The notes under the pieces are model-generated. The model saw only the letters and a list, made by a program, of their open reading frames with translations. It was not told where the DNA came from and did not search any database. Made by a program: the position numbers and the translations under genes. From positions 1 through 43,353 of the forward strand of contig CAJPFH010000107.1 in NCBI GenBank assembly GCA_905339165.1: 43,353 nt of DNA, in the 5' to 3' direction. Source of the stretch: Flavobacteriales bacterium (GTDB lineage Bacteria; Bacteroidota; Bacteroidia; Flavobacteriales_E; Vicingaceae). Numbering within the stretch: the stretch's first letter is position 1; each line of letters opens with the position of its first letter. This document shows, piece by piece, positions 1-7,844 of this stretch.

Positions 1-273
1 ACAGCCTACAACGAGGGGCTGTTTAAGGTAAATATTTACAGCAAGCAAAATACGCTTATCTTACCACACTGCCCAAGCCGCAGGTATTCAAATCTGGCTA
101 TTTCGCCCGATGGCAATTGGATTATTGCGGAGAGACTAACCATGTATTACAGAGACTTTGTAAACCCTGACGGCAAAAAAGTAAAGAGAAATTCGGTAGC
201 TTTTCACAAATACACCTTAGAGCTAATGGATATAAACGGCAATAACCGCATGGAACTTAAACTGCCGGAGTAA
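1..273 (+). CDS. C-terminal end of a beta-propeller-like (PD40/TolB-type) protein, partial
   Basis: The first frame is open from base 1 to a TAA at 271-273, giving the last 90 residues of a protein whose start lies outside the window. The motif NLAISPDGNWIIAE is the kind of repeat seen in WD40-like/PD40 beta-propeller proteins such as TolB, where S-P-D-G marks the turn of each blade. The rest (KRNSVAFHKYTLELMDING) fits a following blade strand. The upstream domains cannot be seen, so the role is unknown; a periplasmic or outer-membrane-associated propeller is the most likely class. It is followed by a strong hairpin terminator, so it ends its transcription unit. The start of the window cuts it. 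Confidence 0.7.
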   Translation, partial: TAYNEGLFKVNIYSKQNTLILPHCPSRRYSNLAISPDGNWIIAERLTMYYRDFVNPDGKKVKRNSVAFHKYTLELMDINGNNRMELKLPE

Positions 274-292
274 GAAAATATTATGCTTACAC

Positions 293-371
293 ACAGCAAA
301 CACTTAAAGCAGCCACATTGGCTCTGCATAAAAGCCTAAGTTGCTTTAATAGTTTGCTGTTTTGCTTTTTT
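293..371 (+). terminator. Large two-part hairpin terminator
   Basis: Bases 293-301 (ACAGCAAAC) pair perfectly with 352-360, and after a 2+2 base internal loop bases 304-311 (TTAAAGCA) pair perfectly with 342-349, a 17-bp stem in all. The 30-base loop holds a further weak GGCT/AGCC pairing. The stem is followed by TTTTGCTTTTTT. It sits between two genes that converge. The U-rich tail is only on the plus-strand side, so it should stop the transcript of the partial propeller gene. The opposite direction has no U tract. Confidence 0.7.
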
Positions 372-391
372 GAATGTAAGGACAAAGCCCT

Positions 392-1939
392 TTATTGAAA
401 GCAAAGTTTTCCCAATTTGTATTTTTTGCCGCGTTGGGCAAAAATAATTAATTCATTAGGGTTTATTTGTTTAAAAAACTTGGGTCTTAAAATTACATTT
501 CCACCTTTGGCACTAAAAAGAGGTTCTCGTATTGTTTCACCGTTGGCGTTTATACTGCAAAGCATGGTAACCGCTCCCTGAGCTCCTGTCATAGCACGTA
601 AACGATTGGGCTTTGTTTCAGCAAGTTCAATATTTTTAGGGTTATCGTTGAAAATAAAATGCAGGTGGTTGTTTACGGTGGCCAGCGAATAAGAGGAGTA
701 AAATCCGTTATCGTTTACGGTATGCTGAAACTTGGGAATACGGTTTGCCCAGGTAATAGTACCTGTTGAATCGATATTTACCGCAATAATATCGTTATAA
801 AAAAAATGGTAGTTACAAATCAGGTTTCCGGTACGCATATCGTTAAAGCACACATTTTCTACATAGTGTTGTTCTCCAATTAACACGGCACTTCCATTAT
901 TGGTAAGTATAAAATGATTAAAATAAATATTGCTCAATCCCCTGCCTTTGTCGGCATTTTTTTCACTTAAAAAGTTCAGCAAAAAATCTCTGTCGAAGGG
1001 TTTAAGGTTCGTTATTTTTACGTCTCGCGATGCGGCATCGATGAGCATATAAAAAGTTCCGTTGATGTTGTAGAAACCGGAGTTTGAATAAAATCCGGCT
1101 ACCACCAAATCGTTTTTATCGTTTAGGCGAAACGTAATATCTGAAATAAATTTTCCGGAAAGCGTTATTTCAAATTCGCTTAACTCGCTTTCATTAGGGT
1201 AGAAAGCAAAGAGCACATGCTTGTGGTTAGGTAACCCTTTTATATTTTTTTCGCCTTTGTTTTTGTCGGGAAAAATGGTGGCTAGCATAAAAACATTTCC
1301 ATTGTTATCTATGCGGTATTCTGTAATTTCAAAATATTTATCGGTGTACGGAAGTTCCATTTCTTTATTCCATAAAAGATTAAAATGTTTATCGAAAACA
1401 CGGTAGCTGAATTTTTCCTGAGCGTATTTTTCAAAGGGTTCGTTACGGTATAAAAGTATTTTGCTGCTATCGGCCGAAAGTACAAAATCGAAAGTGCCGA
1501 TGTTTCTTTTTTTAGCAAAAGAAAGTTGATCTAACATGATGGCCTCTCCTGTTTTATTTCCACTTTTACTCAACAGTTGAGCGTATGCGGTACGCTGGTT
1601 AGCTTTATCTAAAACAGAATAAAAAACCACGAGGTGGTGGCCAATGTATTTAATATCTTCTACTAGTGCATCGGTATCGGTTAGCGGAGGTAAAAAGATT
1701 CGATTTAGCAGATTTAGATTTTCCGATGAGTAGGTTTCCATTATGTGAACATCGCGTTTTAAGCTTTCGCCCGAGGTGCGATAAATGTAAATGATGCCCT
1801 CGGTTTCGCAAATAATTTTTTTAATGTAGGTACGTGGGGCTTGTTTTTCTTCCTTTCCCCAAATAATGGTGGGTTTTTGTGCCCATGTATTTTGTAAACA
1901 AAAAAGCAACAGAATATGCAGCAAGAGGATTCGTTTCAT
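392..1939 (-). CDS. Secreted protein of unknown function (515 aa)
   Basis: I do not recognise a family. The protein starts with a clear signal peptide (KR, then a leucine-rich core, then a likely cleavage after TWAQ near residue 21) and has no later membrane segment, so it is exported to the periplasm or surface. The body is rich in beta-strand-like stretches with repeated aromatic/hydrophobic alternation (for example FVLSADSSKILLYRNE, near residues 152-167), suggesting a beta-propeller or similar all-beta fold, but no diagnostic motif is visible. No T9SS sorting domain is present at the C terminus. Its ATG lies only three bases after the rlmN stop, so it is probably translated from the rlmN transcript; that linkage says nothing obvious about function. 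Confidence 0.8.
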   Translation of the reverse strand: MKRILLLHILLLFCLQNTWAQKPTIIWGKEEKQAPRTYIKKIICETEGIIYIYRTSGESLKRDVHIMETYSSENLNLLNRIFLPPLTDTDALVEDIKYIGHHLVVFYSVLDKANQRTAYAQLLSKSGNKTGEAIMLDQLSFAKKRNIGTFDFVLSADSSKILLYRNEPFEKYAQEKFSYRVFDKHFNLLWNKEMELPYTDKYFEITEYRIDNNGNVFMLATIFPDKNKGEKNIKGLPNHKHVLFAFYPNESELSEFEITLSGKFISDITFRLNDKNDLVVAGFYSNSGFYNINGTFYMLIDAASRDVKITNLKPFDRDFLLNFLSEKNADKGRGLSNIYFNHFILTNNGSAVLIGEQHYVENVCFNDMRTGNLICNYHFFYNDIIAVNIDSTGTITWANRIPKFQHTVNDNGFYSSYSLATVNNHLHFIFNDNPKNIELAETKPNRLRAMTGAQGAVTMLCSINANGETIREPLFSAKGGNVILRPKFFKQINPNELIIFAQRGKKYKLGKLCFQ

Positions 1940-1942
1940 GGA

Positions 1943-3007
1943 CTATTTTTTTAATGAAAACGAAACGGCTTTATTTTTATTGGCCAACTGCCCACAGGCG
2001 GCATCAATGTCTTTTCCTCTGCTTCTACGCACGTTTACAATGAGGTTTTTGCTTTCTAAAAAAGCAGCAAACGATTGTACTTTTTCGGTGTCGGCCTGTT
2101 TAAATTCTCCGTTCTCAATAGGGTTGTATTCAATGAGGTTTATTTTGCAGGGTGCCGTTTTGCAGAATTCGGCCAGTTCCTTGGCATCTTGCAGCGAATC
2201 ATTAAAATCTTTAAAAAGAATGTATTCGTAAGTAATGCGGGCATGGGTTTTTTCGTAAAAATAACGGATGGCTTGTTTAAGGGCTTGCAGCGAATTTTGT
2301 TCATTAATAGGCATTATATAGCTGCGTTTTTCATCGTTGGCAGCATGTAAGGAAATAGCTAGGTTAAATTTTATTTGATCATCGGCCAATTTCATTATCA
2401 TTTTTGCAATGCCTGCGGTAGATAGGGTAATTCTGCGTGGCGACATTCCCAATCCTTCTTCCGAGGTAAGCATTTCTACAGAACGCAACACCTCTTTATA
2501 ATTCAGTAAAGGCTCGCCCATGCCCATATACACAATATTGCTAAGCGGAATATGGTAAGTGGTTTCGCTTTGGTTTTTTAGGGCCACCACCTGGTCGTAA
2601 ATTTCATCGGCTGTTAAATTTCTGATGCGTTCTAATTTTCCTGTAGCACAAAATTTACAGGTTAAACTGCAACCCACCTGAGAAGAAATACAGGCCGTCA
2701 TACGGGTTGCGGTGGGTATAAGCACTCCTTCGGCAATTTGCCCATCGTATGTTTTAAAAGCGGTTTTTATGGTTTTATCTTTGCTTACCTGTGTATCGGC
2801 TATCGAAACAGGCCGAAATTCAAATTCTCTTTCTAACCAATCGCGAGTGGTTTTTGGAATATTGTGCATTTCGCTAAAAGAGAGCGAATGTTTTTTCCAA
2901 ATCCATTCGTACACTTGCTTTGCCCTGAATTTTTTTTCGCCTTTTTTTAAAAACTCAGTTTCTAATTCAAGGTATGTGAATGAACGTATGTTCTTTTTGG
3001 TATTCAT
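1943..3007 (-). CDS. rlmN: RlmN, dual-specificity rRNA/tRNA adenine-C2 methyltransferase
   Basis: Radical-SAM enzyme that methylates C2 of A2503 in 23S rRNA and A37 in some tRNAs. The 4Fe-4S cluster motif CxxxCxxC is at residues 113, 117 and 120 (CSLTCKFC). The conserved methyl-carrying Cys near the C terminus is in AACGQL (about residue 338). The GMGEP motif near residue 166 is present, as in other radical-SAM proteins. At 354 aa the length is normal. An in-frame TTG at 3019 gives four more residues, but it overlaps a TAnnTTTG promoter box, so the ATG at 3007 (protein MNTKKNIRSF...) is preferred. It is divergent from the amidohydrolase, with 50 bases between the two ATGs, and is followed closely by the secreted unknown. 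Confidence 0.97.
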   Translation of the reverse strand: MNTKKNIRSFTYLELETEFLKKGEKKFRAKQVYEWIWKKHSLSFSEMHNIPKTTRDWLEREFEFRPVSIADTQVSKDKTIKTAFKTYDGQIAEGVLIPTATRMTACISSQVGCSLTCKFCATGKLERIRNLTADEIYDQVVALKNQSETTYHIPLSNIVYMGMGEPLLNYKEVLRSVEMLTSEEGLGMSPRRITLSTAGIAKMIMKLADDQIKFNLAISLHAANDEKRSYIMPINEQNSLQALKQAIRYFYEKTHARITYEYILFKDFNDSLQDAKELAEFCKTAPCKINLIEYNPIENGEFKQADTEKVQSFAAFLESKNLIVNVRRSRGKDIDAACGQLANKNKAVSFSLKK

Positions 3008-3016
3008 TATTTGCTG

Positions 3017-3024
3017 CAAAGATA
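3017..3024 (-). promoter_or_regulatory. -7 promoter box for rlmN
   Basis: On the minus strand this reads TATCTTTG, an exact match to the Bacteroidetes TAnnTTTG -7 consensus. It ends nine bases before the rlmN ATG at 3007. I see no convincing -33 TTTG at 19-21 bases. Confidence 0.5.
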
Positions 3025-3029
3025 ATCGT

Positions 3030-3037
3030 TATTTTTG
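3030..3037 (+). promoter_or_regulatory. -7 promoter box for the amidohydrolase
   Basis: TATTTTTG matches TAnnTTTG, with TTTG at 3010-3013 as a possible -33 element, although the 16-base spacer is short. The gene starts 20 bases downstream at 3058. Confidence 0.45.
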
Positions 3038-3057
3038 AGCGGTTTCTACTTTATAGA

Positions 3058-4215
3058 ATGAGAAAAATAAGTGCCGATATCCTATTTCCTGTTACTTCAA
3101 ATCCTATAGAAAACGGAGTGTTGGTGTTGAATAACAACGGAACTATAATAGATGTATTGCAAGGTGCAGAAGCAGATCGTTTAGACGAGGTAGAGAAATT
3201 CAGCGGGGTGTTGTGTCCGGGTTTTGTAAATACGCACTGCCATTTAGAACTTTCGCATTTAAAAGGAAAGATAAAGCAGGGTACCTCACTTCCTGTATTT
3301 ATAGAAGAGTTGCAACAAATACGTAAAGCAGACGAACAAACCCTTGCTGAAGCAATCTCTGAAGCCGAAAGTGAAATGAGGCAAAACGGCATTGTGGCGG
3401 TGGCCGATATTGCAAACGGGAGCAGCAGTTTTTTTCAGAAATCGAAACAAAATCTCTATTACCACACCTTTATGGAAGTGTTTGGTTTTAATGAAAACCA
3501 ATGCCATGAGATTTATGAAAAAGCAGAAGCATTATGCAAACAGTATGGTTGTGAGGTAAATAAGCAGGTAAGCATAACGCCACATGCTCCCTACTCGGTT
3601 TCATTAGCTTTATTACAAAAAATTGTAAATCAAAATCTTATTTTCAGCATTCATAATCAGGAAAGCGAAGAAGAAAATAAAATGTTTATAGAGGGGGAAG
3701 GATTACTGATAAAAATGCTGAAAAAATTTGGAATTAAAACCGAAGAGTGGAATATTCCTCAGCAACATTCCTTGCCTTACTTGCTAGAGCATATAAAAAA
3801 ACAAAGCAACATTTTATTGGTGCACAACACGTTTACTTCGGCAAACGACATAGAGGCGGCCATGCAAAGCAAAGCGAATATTTACTGGTGTTTTTGTCCC
3901 AACGCAAATTTGTATATAGAAAAAGTGTTGCCCGATATTCCTGCATTTGTAATGCATAATTGTAAAATTACCTTGGGTACCGATAGTTTAGCCTCGAACC
4001 ACCACTTATCGATATTAGAAGAAATAAAAACCATTAAAAATTATTTTCCCTCTGTCTCTTATCAGGAAATGCTCAAATGGGGTACAATAAACGGAGCCGA
4101 GTTTTTAGGAATACAAAAGAGAGCCGGAAGCTTAGAAAAAGGAAAAAAACCCGGTGTACTACTAATTGACCATGCTTTTACTAAGGTAAGAAAGATAGCC
4201 GATGCAATAATTTAA
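3058..4215 (+). CDS. Metal-dependent amidohydrolase of the deaminase type
   Basis: Member of the amidohydrolase superfamily, in the branch that holds SAH/MTA/deoxyadenosine, aminofutalosine, guanine and cytosine deaminases and chlorohydrolases. Visible metal and catalytic motifs in order: the HxH of NTHCHLELSH (about residue 60), the His of ITPHAPYS, the His and Glu of IHNQESEEE, and the Asp of GTDSLASN near the C terminus. The last fits the mononuclear-metal pattern. No signal peptide, so cytosolic. At 385 aa it is somewhat shorter than many relatives. Upstream in-frame ATG at 2980 would overlap rlmN coding sequence, so 3058 is chosen. The substrate cannot be read from sequence; being divergent from rlmN, which releases SAH and 5'-deoxyadenosine, a deaminase for those products is a possibility only. 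Confidence 0.85.
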   Translation: MRKISADILFPVTSNPIENGVLVLNNNGTIIDVLQGAEADRLDEVEKFSGVLCPGFVNTHCHLELSHLKGKIKQGTSLPVFIEELQQIRKADEQTLAEAISEAESEMRQNGIVAVADIANGSSSFFQKSKQNLYYHTFMEVFGFNENQCHEIYEKAEALCKQYGCEVNKQVSITPHAPYSVSLALLQKIVNQNLIFSIHNQESEEENKMFIEGEGLLIKMLKKFGIKTEEWNIPQQHSLPYLLEHIKKQSNILLVHNTFTSANDIEAAMQSKANIYWCFCPNANLYIEKVLPDIPAFVMHNCKITLGTDSLASNHHLSILEEIKTIKNYFPSVSYQEMLKWGTINGAEFLGIQKRAGSLEKGKKPGVLLIDHAFTKVRKIADAII

Positions 4216-4223
4216 TACTGCAC

Positions 4224-5201
4224 TTATTTGTACAGAACAGCTTTGATGGCTGCTGTTAAATTTTCTTTACTTGGTAAAAAGGCTTCTACCAAGGTGGGTG
4301 CATAGCTCATAGGTACATCGGCAGTAGTAACTCTGCGTATGGGTGCATCTAAATAATCGAAGGCTTCTTTTTGAACCATATAGGTAATTTCGGAGGCAAT
4401 GCTCCCCAGCGGCCATGCTTCTTCTAATATAACAAGGCGGTTGGTTTTTTTAACCGAATCTATTACCGTTTTGTAATCTATAGGGCGAACGGTACGTAAA
4501 TCAATAATTTCGCAGCTTATATTTTCTTTTTGCAGTTCATCGGCTACTGTATATGCCAATTTAATAATTTTTCCGAACGATACTATGGTTACATCACTGC
4601 CTTCGCGTTTTATATCGGCTACTCCAATAGGAATAAGATATTCGCCTTCGGGGACCAAGCCCTTATCGCCATACATTTGTTCCGATTCCATAAAAATAAC
4701 AGGGTCGTTATCGCGAATGGCCGATTTTAGAAGCCCTTTGGCATCGGCAGGGTTTGAGGGCACAATTACTTTCAGTCCGGGGCAGTTGGCAAACCAGCTT
4801 TCAAATGCTTGCGAGTGAGTAGCCGCCAGTTGCCCTGCAGAACCTGTGGGCCCTCTAAACACAATGGGCACCGAAAGTTGCCCCCCCGACATGTTTCGCA
4901 TTTTGGCGGCATTGTTTATAATCTGGTCTATGGCTACCAAAGAAAAATTGAAAGTCATAAATTCAACGATAGGCCGCAACCCTTTCATGGCAGCCCCTAC
5001 GCCAATACCCGAAAACCCTAATTCGGCTATAGGAGTATCAATAACCCTTTTAGGGCCAAACTCGTCTAACATTCCTTTGCTTACCTTATATGCTCCGTTG
5101 TACTCGGCTACTTCTTCGCCCATTAAAAAAACATTTTCGTTTCTTCTCATTTCTTCGCTCATGGCTTCTCCAAGGGCTTCTCGGAATTGAATTTCTCTCA
5201 T
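4224..5201 (-). CDS. pdhB: Pyruvate dehydrogenase E1 component, beta subunit
   Basis: Beta chain of the thiamine-diphosphate E1 enzyme of a 2-oxo-acid dehydrogenase complex, most likely pyruvate dehydrogenase. The N terminus MREIQFREALGEAMSEEM and the segment FLMGEEVAEYNGAYKVSKG are typical of PdhB, including the Glu that activates the cofactor. The stretch DTPIAELGFSGIGVGAAMKG and the C-terminal transketolase domain (RTVRPIDYKTV, LEEAWPLGSIASE) follow in normal order. Length is 325 aa from this ATG; a start 12 codons upstream (5237) adds a non-conserved tail and is not favoured. The alpha subunit and E2 are not nearby, so the complex is encoded at separate loci. It converges with the amidohydrolase, eight bases apart. 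Confidence 0.93.
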   Translation of the reverse strand: MREIQFREALGEAMSEEMRRNENVFLMGEEVAEYNGAYKVSKGMLDEFGPKRVIDTPIAELGFSGIGVGAAMKGLRPIVEFMTFNFSLVAIDQIINNAAKMRNMSGGQLSVPIVFRGPTGSAGQLAATHSQAFESWFANCPGLKVIVPSNPADAKGLLKSAIRDNDPVIFMESEQMYGDKGLVPEGEYLIPIGVADIKREGSDVTIVSFGKIIKLAYTVADELQKENISCEIIDLRTVRPIDYKTVIDSVKKTNRLVILEEAWPLGSIASEITYMVQKEAFDYLDAPIRRVTTADVPMSYAPTLVEAFLPSKENLTAAIKAVLYK

Positions 5202-5273
5202 GGAATGGTTTATTTTAATCCTCAAACAATTTAACATAAAGAGTGTTCATACACCCCTTTCTTTTTTAAGTTT

Positions 5274-5281
5274 CAAAGATA
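5274..5281 (-). promoter_or_regulatory. -7 promoter box for pdhB
   Basis: Minus-strand TATCTTTG, an exact TAnnTTTG match, 72 bases before the pdhB ATG. A -33 element is not evident. Confidence 0.35.
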
Positions 5282-5349
5282 CAAAGTATTCAATGGCTTA
5301 ATACTAAATACTGTTTTCAATTTGGTTTTATATTTTGGCTGCTTTTAGT

Positions 5350-5357
5350 TAGCTTTG
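5350..5357 (+). promoter_or_regulatory. -7 promoter box for etfB
   Basis: TAGCTTTG matches TAnnTTTG and ends 28 bases before the etfB ATG. Upstream TTTG candidates at 5321 and 5334 have non-ideal spacing (25 and 12 bases). Confidence 0.4.
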
Positions 5358-5385
5358 TCGGCAGAAAAAAATAATCTAGAATATT

Positions 5386-6126
5386 ATGAAATTATTGGTA
5401 TGTATCAGTAAAGCTCCCGATACCACATCGAAAATAAGTTTTACCGAAAATAATACAAAATTCAATGAGGCCGGAGTGCAGTATATCATTAACCCTTACG
5501 ATGAATGGTATGCCCTTGTAAGAGCTTTAGAATTAAAAGAAACATTGGGCGGAACGGTAACCACTATTACTGTAGGAAAGGCCGATAACGAACCTACCAT
5601 ACGAAAAGCGTTGGCTATTGGAGCCGATGATGCCGTGCGGATAGATGCTGAAGCCAGTGATGCATTGGCCGTAGCAAAGCAAATTGCTGATTACGTAAAA
5701 AATAACTCATACGATATTATTTTTTGCGGAAAAGAAACCATCGACTATAACGGCTCACAGGTTGGCGGCATGATTGCCGAGTTGCTAGATTTATCGTATG
5801 TCTCTTTAGCCTCTAAATTAGAAGTAAATGGAAATACGGCAACCTTGGAACGCGATATACAAGGCGGAAAAGAAGTGGTTGAAACCAATATACCCTTTGT
5901 TGTAAGTTGTGCTAAAGGAATGGCCGAAGCTCGCATTCCGAATATGCGGGGTATTATGGCGGCACGCACTAAACCACTTCAGGTACTACCAGGTTCCGAG
6001 GCTCCTAAGCTAACAGAAATTGTGGCCTATTCGCTTCTCCCGGAAAAGGCAGGATGCAAATTTATTGATGCAGAGAATCCGGGCGAACTATTTCAATTAT
6101 TACACAACGAAGCAAAAGTTATTTAA
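5386..6126 (+). CDS. etfB: Electron transfer flavoprotein, beta subunit
   Basis: Small subunit of the FAD/AMP-containing electron transfer flavoprotein, which takes electrons from acyl-CoA dehydrogenases and passes them to the quinone pool through ETF-QO. The ETF/adenine-nucleotide alpha-hydrolase-like fold is recognisable from KLLVCISKAPDTTSKI at the N terminus, the YDEWYALVRALELKE segment, and the signature VETNIPFVVSC...ARIPNMRGIMAARTKPL at about residues 165-200, the region that inserts toward the dehydrogenase partner. At 246 aa the length is normal. It is followed after 29 bases by etfA, so the two subunits are made from one operon. The cytosolic protein suggests fatty-acid or amino-acid oxidation. 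Confidence 0.95.
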   Translation: MKLLVCISKAPDTTSKISFTENNTKFNEAGVQYIINPYDEWYALVRALELKETLGGTVTTITVGKADNEPTIRKALAIGADDAVRIDAEASDALAVAKQIADYVKNNSYDIIFCGKETIDYNGSQVGGMIAELLDLSYVSLASKLEVNGNTATLERDIQGGKEVVETNIPFVVSCAKGMAEARIPNMRGIMAARTKPLQVLPGSEAPKLTEIVAYSLLPEKAGCKFIDAENPGELFQLLHNEAKVI

Positions 6127-6155
6127 TACAAAAAATATAAGCAAAAGCATTTACC

Positions 6156-7121
6156 ATGTCAGTATTAGTTTACACAGAACCACATAACGAGAAAATATCA
6201 AAAAACGCCATAGAGGCGGCTTCTTATGCAAGCAAATTAGCAACATTATTAGGAACTACAGCAACCGCACTGGTATGCGGAGAAGCCGGTGATGCCGAAA
6301 CATTGGGGCAAGTGGGCATTAGCAAAATTTTACAGGTTACCTCCGGAAGTATTTCACAGTTTGATACGCAAAAATTAAGCAAAGCAGTACAGGAAGCTGT
6401 TCAAAAAGAAAAGGCTACTGTAATTGTTTTTTCGCACGATTTTTCGGGGAAAGCCATTGCTCCGAGGGTGGCTGCAAAATTAGGGGCCGGCTTAGTGGCG
6501 GGAGCTGTTTCTCTTCCCGACACATCGAGTGGATTTATTGTAAAAAAAGCTGTTTTTTCAGGAAAAGCTTTTGCACATGTTTCAGTTACTTCTGAAGTAA
6601 AAGTTATTTCATTGCTTCCTAATTCTTTTTCTGTTGAAAAAACAGGTGGAACCGCAAGCATAGAAAGTTTTTCGCCCGAAACAGGAAAAGCAGGAGTTAC
6701 CGTTAAAGAAATACGGAAAGAATCGGCTAAACTATCGTTAACCGAAGCCGATTTGGTGGTTTCGGCCGGAAGAGGAATGAAGGGTCCCGAAAATTGGGGC
6801 AATATTGAGGAATTAGCAACTCTGATGGGTGCAGCTACTGCATGCTCTCGTCCCGTTGCCGATATTGGCTGGAGACCTCATCACGAGCACGTGGGGCAAA
6901 CCGGTTTAGCTATTCGCCCCAATTTATATATTGCTGTGGGTATTTCCGGAGCCATTCAACACCTTGCCGGTGTAAACGGAAGCAAGGTAATAGTAGTTAT
7001 TAATACCGATGCCGAAGCTCCATTTTTTAAAGCGGCTGATTATGGTATTGTGGGCGATGCTTTTCAGGTGTTACCCAAATTAATAGAGGCATATAAACAA
7101 TTTAAAGCTTCGAATAATTAA
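6156..7121 (+). CDS. etfA: Electron transfer flavoprotein, alpha subunit
   Basis: Large subunit of ETF that holds the FAD. The C-terminal FAD-binding domain is complete: VVSAGRGMKG, then ACSRPVADIGWRPHHEHVGQ, then TGLAIRPNLYIAVGISGAIQ with HLAGVNGSK, then VVINTDAEAPFFKAADYGIVGD at about residues 276-297. The N-terminal domain (residues 1-170) is the nucleotide-binding-like fold shared with the beta subunit. Length of 321 aa is typical. It lies directly after etfB. No dehydrogenase or ETF-QO gene is in the window, so the electron donor cannot be deduced from context. Confidence 0.96.
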   Translation: MSVLVYTEPHNEKISKNAIEAASYASKLATLLGTTATALVCGEAGDAETLGQVGISKILQVTSGSISQFDTQKLSKAVQEAVQKEKATVIVFSHDFSGKAIAPRVAAKLGAGLVAGAVSLPDTSSGFIVKKAVFSGKAFAHVSVTSEVKVISLLPNSFSVEKTGGTASIESFSPETGKAGVTVKEIRKESAKLSLTEADLVVSAGRGMKGPENWGNIEELATLMGAATACSRPVADIGWRPHHEHVGQTGLAIRPNLYIAVGISGAIQHLAGVNGSKVIVVINTDAEAPFFKAADYGIVGDAFQVLPKLIEAYKQFKASNN

Positions 7122-7122
7122 T

Positions 7123-7130
7123 TACTTTTG
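7123..7130 (+). promoter_or_regulatory. -7 promoter box after etfA
   Basis: TACTTTTG is an exact TAnnTTTG match, starting directly after the etfA stop and ending 34 bases before the DUF151 gene. It suggests a separate promoter for the gene at 7165. No good -33 TTTG. Confidence 0.35.
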
Positions 7131-7164
7131 TGAGAGGCGGAAATCGTATTACCTATCTGACTTA

Positions 7165-7764
7165 ATGGACAAAATTCAATTAGAAATAGTTGGGCTATCG
7201 TACAGCCAAACCCAATCGGGAGCCTATGCGTTGGTATTGGGCGAAGTAGATGGCCGAAGACGTTTACCCATTATTATTGGCGGTTTTGAAGCACAAGCCA
7301 TTGCCATTGAATTGGAAAACATGAAGCCTAGCAGGCCGCTTACACACGATTTGTTTAAAAGCATGGCCGATATGTTTGAGGTTACTGTAAAAGAAGTGGT
7401 TATCTATAATTTGGTAGAGGGTATTTTTTATTCAAAGTTAATTTGTGAAAAAAACGGTAAAGAAGAAGAATTAGACACACGTACCTCTGATGCCATTGCG
7501 TTAGCTGTTCGTTTTAAATGCCCTATTTATACATACGAATTTATACTAGCTCAGTCGGGAATCATATTAGAAGGAGAGGGAAAAATACTCGCTGAACCGG
7601 ATGTACCCGAAAAGCCAAAAAAAACCAAAAAGAAAGGAAAGTCCGATTATAGTACTCTCACCGATGAAGAATTAAATATTCAATTACAACACGCTATAGA
7701 AAATGAGAACTACGAAGAGGCTTCGGTAATAAAGAAAGAGTTAGATGGTCGAAAAAAATCGTAA
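7165..7764 (+). CDS. Bifunctional-nuclease-family (DUF151) protein with C-terminal UVR motif
   Basis: Residues 1 to about 130 form a DUF151/BFN domain (LEIVGLSYSQTQSGAYALVL, then GRRRLPIIIGGFEAQAIAIE, then RTSDAIALAVRFKCPIY). Plant members of the family were reported to have DNase and RNase activity; bacterial roles are poorly known. A basic Lys-rich linker (PKKTKKKGK) leads to a UVR-type helical motif at residues 165-199 (LTDEELNIQLQHAIENENYE, then EASVIKKELDGRK), which in UvrB/UvrC and Clp adaptors mediates protein contact. This pairing is common in Bacteroidetes. It is cytosolic. It lies between etfA and a nucleoside transporter. Confidence 0.88.
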   Translation: MDKIQLEIVGLSYSQTQSGAYALVLGEVDGRRRLPIIIGGFEAQAIAIELENMKPSRPLTHDLFKSMADMFEVTVKEVVIYNLVEGIFYSKLICEKNGKEEELDTRTSDAIALAVRFKCPIYTYEFILAQSGIILEGEGKILAEPDVPEKPKKTKKKGKSDYSTLTDEELNIQLQHAIENENYEEASVIKKELDGRKKS

Positions 7765-7844
7765 ATAATTCTTTATTGTCCTAAATACACTTTTCTATAT
7801 TTCAATTATTTTCTTAGTACCTTTCGCAATCATTTAATTAAAGT

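Noticed and set aside
2980-3057. An extended start for the amidohydrolase
   Set aside because: It would overlap the start of rlmN and adds a hydrophobic tail not seen in the family; the ATG at 3058 fits the -7 box.
4876-4882. A C7 run as a second slippage tract
   Set aside because: Seven C bases in pdhB are too short to single out and lie in a normal coding motif of an essential enzyme.
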